Assembly (NCBI GenBank): GCA_011391185.1
Contig: JAABRB010000062.1
Location: forward strand, 1 to 12,996
Direction of reading: 5' to 3'
Length of the DNA stretch: 12,996 bases
DNA from: Betaproteobacteria bacterium
GTDB taxonomy: Bacteria > Pseudomonadota > Gammaproteobacteria > Burkholderiales > SG8-39
The position numbers were made by a program, and so were the translations under genes. Positions 7,987 through 12,996 of this stretch are shown here, piece by piece. The notes under the pieces were generated by a model, which had not been told where the DNA came from, made no database searches, and saw only the letters and a list, made by a program, of their open reading frames with translations. Position 1 is the first letter of the stretch; the number at the start of each line of letters is the position of its first letter.

Positions 7987-8234
7987 CCCGGCGCACGACA
8001 TCCCCGCCACGACGCGCGACGTCGTGGATCGCGCTCATCGCATGTCTCGTCTTCTCCACGCCGGTCGCAGGCCAGTCGGACGAACGCAAGCCGCCGCCCG
8101 CCGCGAAGGATCAGGCGCGGAAGGACGACAAGACCGGTCCACCGCGCACGGCGAAGCCGGAGGTGCGGGAGAAGAAGCGCAGCGACGAGAGAATCCGGCT
8201 CGATGCACCGGTTTCCTTCCCGGTCGATATCTGA
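7983..8234 (+). CDS. Small exported Lys/Arg/Pro-rich protein, unknown function
   Basis: The product is 83 aa. ATG 7983 is in an ATGA overlap with the preceding gene and has GAAGGA 6 nt upstream. A hydrophobic stretch at residues 14-30 acts as signal or anchor. Cleavage after Val-Ala-Gly (about 30) is possible, and Leu-Ile-Ala-Cys21 inside it resembles a lipobox, so it may instead be lipidated; the sequence does not decide. The mature part is almost entirely Lys, Arg, Asp, Glu and Pro, with a C-terminus (R-I-R-L-D-A-P-V-S-F-P-V-D-I) that looks like a short interaction strand. It resembles no family I recognise. Its coupling to the PEGA/FGE gene and its place before the channel gene suggest an accessory periplasmic factor. 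Confidence 0.65.
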   Translation: MTRRTTSPPRRATSWIALIACLVFSTPVAGQSDERKPPPAAKDQARKDDKTGPPRTAKPEVREKKRSDERIRLDAPVSFPVDI

Positions 8235-8240
8235 TCCTGC

Positions 8241-8290
8241 GCGAGGCGCACCCGGTAAACTGCCGTCACATTGGTCGAGCGAGGCGCACC
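8241..8290 (+). repeat. 12-bp direct repeat before the channel gene
   Basis: GCGAGGCGCACC occurs at 8241-8252 and again at 8279-8290, 38 nt apart. The second copy abuts the ATG at 8291 and contains its GAGG ribosome site. A TAAACT at 8256-8261 between them is a possible -10 box, but no good -35 is seen. The repeat may be a regulator site, a second ribosome-site copy or chance. Confidence 0.35.
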
Positions 8291-9088
8291 ATGCTCAAGC
8301 AGATTTCGGTCGAATTCGTCTATCAGCTCTTCGCGCTGCTCTTCTCGATCATCGTCGTGCACGGCGTTTACGTCTCGGTGATCCGGCCGCACGCCGAAGC
8401 CGATCTTGCCGAGCAGCGTACCCTGATCGCGCAGCAGCCCGACGCCGAGGTGTCGAGCACGTTCTACGTGGTCGTCAAGGATTACGAGCAGGAGGCCTGC
8501 TTTGTCCTGATGCTGTGGGCGCTGGCGATTCTCGGCTACAAGGGTGTCGCCGTGCTGCGCGAGCGCCAGCTTCTCGAAGAGGACCTGTTGCCGCTGACCG
8601 AAGGCATCAAGATCCTGCCTGAAGATGCGCGGCGCTACGCCAAGCCGCTCGACGACCTTGCGACACGGGTGCGCAATCTGCTCCTGCCGCGCGCAGTGTT
8701 TCAGGCGCTCACCCGGTTCGAGACGACGCAGGACGTCCAGGACGTGGCTTCGGCCACGAGCACGCTGTGCCAGAACGAGGGCGAGCGGCTCGATTCCGAG
8801 TTGGCGCAGATCCGCTACATCGCGTGGGCGATTCCGTCGATCGGCTTCATCGGCACCGTGCGCGGCATCGGCAACGCACTCGGCCAGGCGCACCGTGCCG
8901 TGCAGGGCGACATCACGGGTGTCACCCAGAATCTGGGAACGGCCTTCAATTCGACCCTCATCGCGCTGCTCCTGAGCATCGTCCTCATGTTCCTCGTCCA
9001 CCAGCTCCAGCTCGCGCAGGAGCGCCTGGTCCTCGACACCGAGACCTACGTGAACGACCGGCTGATCCGTCACCTCCGGAACAGGTAA
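8291..9088 (+). CDS. MotA/TolQ/ExbB-family proton channel protein
   Basis: The product is 265 aa; ATG 8291 has GAGG 6 nt upstream. Four membrane segments are visible: 7-30, 68-88, 174-198 and 213-238. About 85 cytoplasmic residues lie between the second and third, as in MotA, whereas TolQ and ExbB have three segments. The family signature is clear: P-S-I-G-F-I-G-T-V-R-G-I at 182-193 and G-T-A-F-N-S-T-L-I-A-L-L at 216-227, with Thr/Ser residues that line the ion path in relatives. Family members form a pentamer around a dimer of ExbD/TolR/MotB-type subunits and convert ion flow into movement. No separate exbD, tolR or motB gene is present. The two downstream genes carry an ExbD-like membrane segment and are the likely partners. 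Use of protons rather than sodium is assumed. Confidence 0.93.
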   Translation: MLKQISVEFVYQLFALLFSIIVVHGVYVSVIRPHAEADLAEQRTLIAQQPDAEVSSTFYVVVKDYEQEACFVLMLWALAILGYKGVAVLRERQLLEEDLLPLTEGIKILPEDARRYAKPLDDLATRVRNLLLPRAVFQALTRFETTQDVQDVASATSTLCQNEGERLDSELAQIRYIAWAIPSIGFIGTVRGIGNALGQAHRAVQGDITGVTQNLGTAFNSTLIALLLSIVLMFLVHQLQLAQERLVLDTETYVNDRLIRHLRNR

Positions 9089-9109
9089 CGTCGCACTCTG
9101 CCGCCGCCG

Positions 9110-10198
9110 ATGAAACGCCGCACGGCCCAGACGCTCAGCCTGTCGTTCATCGACGCGGTGCTGTGCGGCTTCGGCGCGGTGATCCTCCTGTTTCTCGTTC
9201 TCAGCCACAACTCGCTCCAGGGCCGGCGTGACGCGACGGAGAATCTGCAGCGCGAGGTCGACGCGCTCGAACGCCAGGTCCTGAGCGTTCGCGAGCGGTC
9301 TGCGGCCCTGCAGGCAAGCCTGGACCGGACGGCAGCGGAGCGCGCGCGCCTGGACGCGCGGGCCGCGACGCTGACCGAGAGCATCGCCGGCCGACGCTAC
9401 TCGCTCGCCGAGCTCGAGACCAGCCGTCTCGCGCGCGAACAACATCTCAACCGCCTGAAGGCGGACCTGAAGTCGCGCGACGAGGCGGTGCAGCGGCTCG
9501 AAGGCGGCGCACGGGAGCGCGAGGAGGGGGAGCGCCTGCGTGCGTTCCCCGGCGAGGGCGACCGGCAGTACCTCACGGGGCTCAAGGTCGGCGGCCGGCG
9601 CATTCTCATCCTTCTCGACGCGTCGGCGAGCATGCTCGCCGAGCACATCGTCGACATCGTGCGACTGCGCAATCTTCCGGCCGCCGATCAGCAGCAGGCG
9701 GCGAAGTGGCGGCGTGCCCTGGCGACGATGGACTGGATCGCGACCCAGCTTCCGCGCGGCGCACAGTTCCAGCTCTATACGTTCAGCGAGGAGGCCCAGC
9801 CGGCCCTGTCGCAATCCGCCGGTCGCTGGCTCGATGCCGGTGATCCGACCGCGCTCAACGGCGCGGTGGATGCCGCCCGGAAAGTCCTGCCGCATGGCGG
9901 GACCAGCCTCTACCGCGCATTCAAGGTCATCGCCGACATGAATTCACCGCCGGACAACGTCTTCCTGATCACCGATGGCCTGCCGACCGTCGATCGCGAG
10001 CGTGGCGTGCGCTACCGGGTCTCGGGCGAGGAGCGCCTGCGCATTTTCGGCCGGGCGCTCGACACGCTACCCCGGAACATACCCGTCAATGTCATCCTGC
10101 TGCCCCTTGAAGGGGATCCTTATGCTGCGGCTGCGTACTGGCAGCTCGCACAGGTGTCCCAGGGCTCGCTCCTCAGTCCTGCCGAGGATTGGCCGTGA
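9110..10198 (+). CDS. VWA-domain protein with ExbD/MotB-like membrane segment (first paralogue)
   Basis: The product is 362 aa from ATG 9110; no good ribosome site is seen, so coupling to the channel gene 21 nt upstream is possible. A short basic N-terminus leads into one membrane segment (12-32) reading L-S-F-I-D15-A-x-x-C-G-F-G-A. Asp15 sits where ExbD/TolR/MotB have their ion-carrying Asp. Residues 38-140 are a long charged coiled coil. Residues 163-355 form a von Willebrand factor A domain with an intact metal-ion-dependent adhesion site: D170-A-S172-A-S174, G-G-T265 and T-D289-G-L-P-T. It should be periplasmic, anchored in the inner membrane and partnered with the upstream channel. VWA domains bind proteins through a divalent metal; the ligand is unknown. 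The gene overlaps the next by GTGA. Confidence 0.9.
   Translation: MKRRTAQTLSLSFIDAVLCGFGAVILLFLVLSHNSLQGRRDATENLQREVDALERQVLSVRERSAALQASLDRTAAERARLDARAATLTESIAGRRYSLAELETSRLAREQHLNRLKADLKSRDEAVQRLEGGAREREEGERLRAFPGEGDRQYLTGLKVGGRRILILLDASASMLAEHIVDIVRLRNLPAADQQQAAKWRRALATMDWIATQLPRGAQFQLYTFSEEAQPALSQSAGRWLDAGDPTALNGAVDAARKVLPHGGTSLYRAFKVIADMNSPPDNVFLITDGLPTVDRERGVRYRVSGEERLRIFGRALDTLPRNIPVNVILLPLEGDPYAAAAYWQLAQVSQGSLLSPAEDWP
10184..10188 (+). promoter_or_regulatory. Ribosome site GAGGA that decides the GTG start at 10195
   Basis: GAGGA ends 6 nt before GTG 10195, the ideal distance. It directly touches the in-frame TTG at 10189, ruling that out. The chosen start overlaps the upstream stop as GTGA. 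Confidence 0.6.
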
Positions 10199-11202
10199 GC
10201 CGGCGGACCAAGCGTGGCGTCGAGACCATCGGGCTCTCGTTCCTCGACGCGATCTTCTGCGGTTTCGGCGCCATCGTGCTGCTGTTCGTCATCGTGCGCG
10301 GCGCGGAGCCGCGGCTGATCAAGACCGATGCGGAGGCGTTGACCGCCGAGCTGCGCGTGCTGGAGCAGGAGCACACGGAGCTGCAGGCGCAGGCCGAGGC
10401 GCGGCGCGCATCGCTCGCGGCGCAACAGACCGACCTGGCTCGCGCCGAAACCCTCGTCGAACGCTTTCAGGACGAGCTGACGCGGATCGAAGGGCAGTAT
10501 CGCGCGGCCCGCGACACTTTCGCGGTGCAGAATCGCATCAGCGAGCAGCTCGCGCGAGCACAGCAGGAGCTCACCGAAGAGATGCGGCGCCTGCGCGCTC
10601 AGCCCCGCGAGCAGCCTCCGGACCGCCTGGTCGGGGGCATTCCGGTCGACAGCGAGTACATCGTCTTCATCATCGATACGTCGGGGAGCATGCAGTCGCT
10701 CGCGTGGCCGCTCATGCTGCGCAAGGTGGAGGAGACGCTCAAGCTCTATCCGCGCGTGAAGGGCATCCAGGTCATGAGCGACATGGGCACCTACATGTTT
10801 TCCCAGTACGAGGACAAGTGGATCCCCGACAGTCCGGCACGGCGGCGGGCGATCATCGAGCGACTGCGCACCTGGCGGCCGTTCAGCAACTCGAGCCCCG
10901 TGGAGGGCATCGAGAAGGCGATTCGGGTCTTCTACCGCCCGGATCGCAAGGTGAGCCTCTATGTGTTCGGCGACGAATTCACCGGTCCTTCAATCGACGA
11001 CGTCGTGCATCGCGTGGACCGTCTCAACCGCGTCGACGCTTCCGGGAAACGGCGCGTGCGCATTCACGGCGTCGGATTTCCAACGATGTTCGCGCCGCCG
11101 GCGAACTCGAGCTACACGGGCGTGCGCTTCGCGACGCTGATGCGCGAGCTGGCGCAACGCAACGATGGAACTTTCCTCGGCTTGAACTCGGCGCGGCGTT
11201 GA
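10195..11202 (+). CDS. VWA-domain protein with ExbD/MotB-like membrane segment (second paralogue)
   Basis: The product is 335 aa. The layout matches the preceding gene: basic N-terminus, one membrane segment (14-34) reading L-S-F-L-D18-A-x-x-C-G-F-G-A, a charged coiled coil (46-137), then a VWA domain (152-335). The first metal-site motif is canonical (D161-T-S163-G-S165-M). The usual Thr position falls in a Ser-rich loop (S-N-S-S, 231-234) and the third motif is F-G-D260-E-F instead of T-D-G, so metal binding may differ from the first paralogue. VWA-domain similarity between the two is low outside the metal motifs, while the membrane segment is nearly identical, which points to selection on contact with a shared channel partner. 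A hairpin covers its stop codon, so it is probably the last gene of the run. Confidence 0.9.
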   Translation: MSRRTKRGVETIGLSFLDAIFCGFGAIVLLFVIVRGAEPRLIKTDAEALTAELRVLEQEHTELQAQAEARRASLAAQQTDLARAETLVERFQDELTRIEGQYRAARDTFAVQNRISEQLARAQQELTEEMRRLRAQPREQPPDRLVGGIPVDSEYIVFIIDTSGSMQSLAWPLMLRKVEETLKLYPRVKGIQVMSDMGTYMFSQYEDKWIPDSPARRRAIIERLRTWRPFSNSSPVEGIEKAIRVFYRPDRKVSLYVFGDEFTGPSIDDVVHRVDRLNRVDASGKRRVRIHGVGFPTMFAPPANSSYTGVRFATLMRELAQRNDGTFLGLNSARR

Positions 11203-11215
11203 GCGCGTCGCGCCG
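11189..11215 (+). terminator. Stable hairpin over the stop codon of the last VWA gene
   Basis: Positions 11189-11198 pair with 11206-11215: ten pairs, all G-C except one G-U, around a 7-nt loop that contains most of the TGA stop. No T-run follows. It probably marks the boundary between the VWA run and the TRAP genes, as a weak or factor-assisted terminator or an mRNA 3' protector. Confidence 0.4.
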
Positions 11216-11226
11216 CGATGCACGCG

Positions 11227-11232
11227 TATAAT
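11227..11232 (+). promoter_or_regulatory. Perfect TATAAT -10 box before the TRAP genes
   Basis: TATAAT lies 51 nt before the ATG at 11284 in otherwise GC-rich DNA, a natural promoter position. At 16-18 nt upstream there is no recognisable -35; that area is the GC-rich hairpin. A TTGAGC at 11199-11204 is too far (22 nt). The promoter may depend on an activator. Confidence 0.45.
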
Positions 11233-11268
11233 CGACCAGAAAGTAACCGCGTGATTCGTTTCGTATCC

Positions 11269-11278
11269 AAGGAGGAGG
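11269..11278 (+). promoter_or_regulatory. Very strong Shine-Dalgarno before the TRAP binding protein
   Basis: AAGGAGGAGG ends 5 nt before ATG 11284, much stronger than any other ribosome site in the window. This fits the high output expected of a periplasmic binding protein, and it fixes the start over the upstream in-frame ATG at 11218. Confidence 0.75.
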
Positions 11279-11283
11279 AAACC

Positions 11284-12285
11284 ATGGCTACATCGATAAC
11301 AAAGAGGATGCTGGCGGTATTCGTCGTGCTCTTTGCTTCTTGCGGCGTCGCTGCAGCGGAAGAAGTCGTGCTAAAGACCCAGACGGCCCTTCCCAAAGGC
11401 CACGATCTGGCGAAGAGCTTTATCCTGTCATTCATCGAGCCCCTGAATGCGCAGGGCAAGGGCGTCGTGCGCATCGAGTATCTCGGTGGCCCGGAGATCA
11501 ATCCGCCCGACAAGGCGGCATCCGCCGTGCAACGCGGCGCCATCGACCTGCTGCACACACCCGCTGCCTATCATGCAGGGATCATTCCGCAGGGTGCGAC
11601 GTTGATGGCAACGAACCTCGGCGTGGACGAGTACCGCGCCAACGGCGCATACGACTTGCTGGCGCCCAACTGGGACAAGAAACTGAACTCCAGGATTCTC
11701 GCAATCGGCGAGACGTCCGCGCAGTTCTACCTGTACCTGGTGAACAAGCCGAAGCTGGATGCCGATGGCGTCATCGATCTGAAGGGGGTCAAGATCCGGA
11801 CCACGGGCGCATATCGCCCGTTGATCGAAGCGCTAGGGGGAACGCCGGTGCAGATCACCAACGCTGGCGAGGTCTACACGGCGCTCGAGCGAGGGCTCGT
11901 GGAAGGATTCGGCTGGCCGACGGTGGGCCTGGCGTCGCAGAAGCTCGCCGGACTGGTGAAGTACCGCATCGATCCGCCGTTCTACCACCTGGCCAACGTG
12001 GTGCTCGTCAATAACGACAAGTGGAATTCGCTGCCCAAGCCGGCGCAGGACCTGATCCTGAAGGTGGCCACCGAATACGAAAAGGCGTCGATCGACAACA
12101 TGATCCGGGCCGGAAAAGCCGACGAGGAAGCCGTCAAGGCCGCGGGCGTGCAGATCTTCGCGATGCAGGGCGAAGGCGCGAAAAAGTATCTCCGGATCGC
12201 CTATGACGCAATGTGGCAACGTGCCAGCGGCCGGCTGGAAAAGGACGAAGCGGCAATGCTGCGTTCGAAGATGTACAAGAATTGA
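11284..12285 (+). CDS. dctP: TRAP transporter solute-binding protein, DctP family
   Basis: The product is 333 aa, the usual size. A basic N-terminus, hydrophobic core and Ala-Ala-Ala cleavage site (about residue 25) form a Sec signal peptide, so it acts in the periplasm, capturing a substrate and handing it to the DctQM permease. Family marks include I-x-Y-L-G-G-P-E (64-71), A-V-Q-R-G-A-I-D (81-88), L-K-G-V-K-I-R172 and G-G-T-P-V-Q followed by E-V-Y-T-A-L-E-R-G-L-V-E-G (185-208). Arg172 matches the arginine that binds the substrate carboxylate in TRAP proteins, so the ligand is probably an organic acid; which one cannot be read from sequence. The gene has its own promoter signals and a hairpin separates it from the permease gene, both typical of a binding protein made in excess. 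The symbol is a family name. Confidence 0.93.
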   Translation: MATSITKRMLAVFVVLFASCGVAAAEEVVLKTQTALPKGHDLAKSFILSFIEPLNAQGKGVVRIEYLGGPEINPPDKAASAVQRGAIDLLHTPAAYHAGIIPQGATLMATNLGVDEYRANGAYDLLAPNWDKKLNSRILAIGETSAQFYLYLVNKPKLDADGVIDLKGVKIRTTGAYRPLIEALGGTPVQITNAGEVYTALERGLVEGFGWPTVGLASQKLAGLVKYRIDPPFYHLANVVLVNNDKWNSLPKPAQDLILKVATEYEKASIDNMIRAGKADEEAVKAAGVQIFAMQGEGAKKYLRIAYDAMWQRASGRLEKDEAAMLRSKMYKN

Positions 12286-12330
12286 TCGGTAGCAGACGCT
12301 GCCGAGTGAGCAATCCGGGCTGCGCGGATT
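12286..12330 (+). promoter_or_regulatory. Two hairpins between the TRAP binding-protein and small-permease genes
   Basis: TCGGTAGC (12286-12293) pairs with GCTGCCGA (12298-12305) around a 4-nt loop, with one G-U pair, directly after the stop codon. AATCCG (12312-12317) then pairs with CGGATT (12325-12330) around 7 nt, covering the first two bases of the TTG start at 12329. The first could protect the upstream mRNA; the second could lower permease translation. This would favour excess binding protein. Structures are read from sequence only. Confidence 0.4.
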
Positions 12331-12844
12331 GAGGGCGGTCAAGTCCGCGTACGATTTTCTCATCGCGGCGCTGGCGGTCATTGCCGGCGCCGCGGTCGTG
12401 CTCGCGTTCTTACTGATTGTCGTCGACGTGACGATCCGCACCGTCGGACAGCGGCCGCCGGCCCTCACGACCGCCGTTGTCGAGTACGTCCTCCTCTACT
12501 TCACGCTGTTCGCCGCGCCCTATCTCGTGCGCCAGAAGGGGCACGTCTTCGTCGACGCGTTGATTTCGCGGCTCTCCGGGCGCGCCCGCCGGCTCGTCGA
12601 GAAATCGGTCTACGCGATCTGCGTGGTGACCTCGCTTGCTTTTGCGGTGATCGGCTTCAAGCTCGGCATCGACGCGATCGAGTCGGGCACGATCGAGGAG
12701 CGATCCATCGATGTTCCCTCCTGGGTCGATTACTGGGCGGTCGGACCGATCTTTCTGCTCGTCGCGATCGAGTTCGCCCGCTACCTCTTCGGATGGGACT
12801 CGATGTACGGTCGCGAGCAGAGCAAGGCTACGGACAGTCTCTAG
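12329..12844 (+). CDS. dctQ: TRAP transporter small permease subunit, DctQ family
   Basis: The product is 171 aa, typical for the family. TTG 12329 is the first usable start after an in-frame stop at 12290-12292, and no good ribosome site is seen. Four membrane helices are visible: about 10-32, 47-67, 92-112 and 132-153. Family marks are V-D-V-x-I-R (32-37), V-E-Y-x-L-L-Y near helix 2, R-Q-K-G-H-V-F-V-D (68-76), and D-V-P-S-W-V-D-Y-W before the last helix. It pairs with the large DctM subunit and the binding protein to import an acid using an ion gradient. It is 43 nt downstream of dctP. The expected dctM does not start directly after it, which is unusual. The symbol is a family name. Confidence 0.9.
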   Translation: MRAVKSAYDFLIAALAVIAGAAVVLAFLLIVVDVTIRTVGQRPPALTTAVVEYVLLYFTLFAAPYLVRQKGHVFVDALISRLSGRARRLVEKSVYAICVVTSLAFAVIGFKLGIDAIESGTIEERSIDVPSWVDYWAVGPIFLLVAIEFARYLFGWDSMYGREQSKATDSL

Positions 12845-12873
12845 TGTCCCGAATCAGGGATTCAGGACACTAG
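12841..12873. repeat. Near-perfect 33-nt palindrome at the end of dctQ
   Basis: Two 15-nt arms (12841-12855 and 12859-12873) are inverted copies with one mismatch around a 3-nt centre (AGG); the core is CTAGTGTCC...GGACACTAG. It includes the dctQ stop codon (12842-12844). No T-run follows on the + strand. It may be a bidirectional RNA hairpin, a dispersed palindromic repeat unit or an operator for the next gene. Confidence 0.6.
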
Positions 12874-12996
12874 AAGCAGACTCCACAATGGATAGCGCTG
12901 GAGAACCGGGGGATATACGAGGGGCAAGCGCGGGGTTTCGTCGAGCTCGACTGCTCGAGCTCGATGCCGCGCGCGCCGGCTCGCCATGCAGGGCGA
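12874..12996. other. Right-hand edge: no gene assigned
   Basis: A + strand frame from ATG 12888 stays open to the edge (at least 36 codons), but it lacks a ribosome site, is Arg/Ala/Gly-rich and resembles nothing I know. Another + frame and all minus frames are also open, as expected for GC-rich DNA. None is hydrophobic enough to be the start of DctM. Two identical 10-bp palindromes, TCGAGCTCGA, sit at 12941-12950 and 12955-12964. Confidence 0.4.

Noticed and set aside
7574..8290. Upstream extension of the channel gene to 7574
   Set aside because: The extra residues are Arg/Ser/Thr-rich out-of-frame sequence over other genes; ATG 8291 directly precedes the first membrane helix and has GAGG upstream.
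8111..9895. Long open frame on the minus strand opposite the channel and first VWA genes
   Set aside because: The + strand products have clear family motifs across this span; the minus frame is Arg/Leu/Gln-rich with no recognisable motif.
2262..11202. Type VI secretion phosphorylation module (FHA, VWA, FGE-fold proteins occur together there)
   Set aside because: No kinase, phosphatase or any structural type VI gene is present, and the VWA proteins here are tied to an ExbB-like channel.
8291..11202. Zorya-type anti-phage system (channel protein plus MotB-like partner)
   Set aside because: The channel protein is short, the partners carry VWA rather than peptidoglycan-binding domains, and no helicase or nuclease gene is present.

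Overview
The window reads as chromosomal DNA from a GC-rich Gram-negative bacterium, most likely a betaproteobacterium (Burkholderiales-like). The evidence is strong G/C bias at third codon positions, Sec signal peptides with periplasmic proteins, a proton-channel (ExbB/MotA-type) gene and a TRAP transporter. All supported genes lie on the + strand. I see no rRNA, tRNA, CRISPR array, insertion sequence or phage gene. Taxonomy is inference.

Layout: (1) 2-1969 is the 3' part of a gene for a surface or secreted protein with repeated 'G-x-W...GPW' modules and a Gly/Ser/Phe-rich tail. (2) 1970-2261 is a spacer with inverted repeats and a weak promoter candidate. (3) 2262-11202 is a tightly packed run of eight genes, four of whose seven junctions are ATGA/GTGA stop-start overlaps. 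In order they encode a secreted low-complexity protein with a charged C-terminal motif; a probable lipoprotein with a glycine-rich hydrophobic segment; a membrane-anchored TPR protein; a large FHA-like/TM/PEGA x5/FGE-sulfatase-fold fusion; a small exported protein; a four-TM MotA/TolQ/ExbB channel protein; and two paralogous VWA proteins. (4) 11203-11283 holds a hairpin, a perfect TATAAT and a very strong Shine-Dalgarno. (5) 11284-12844 encodes a TRAP solute-binding protein and the small TRAP permease subunit. (6) 12841-12996 has a near-perfect 33-nt palindrome and no convincing gene; the expected large TRAP permease does not begin here.

The best candidate for an undescribed system is the eight-gene run. 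Both VWA proteins start with one nearly identical membrane segment, LSF[IL]DAxxCGFGAxxLLF. It has an Asp placed like the proton-carrying Asp of ExbD/TolR/MotB, then a coiled coil, then a VWA domain in the periplasm. The channel-type gene lies directly upstream. I infer a proton-motive-force-driven complex in which the usual peptidoglycan- or TonB-binding end of ExbD/MotB is replaced by VWA domains. The PEGA/FGE-fold, TPR and lipoprotein partners would be envelope-facing structural or adhesive components, and an FHA-like domain faces the cytoplasm. Domain calls come from motif reading only; the energised-complex model is inference.
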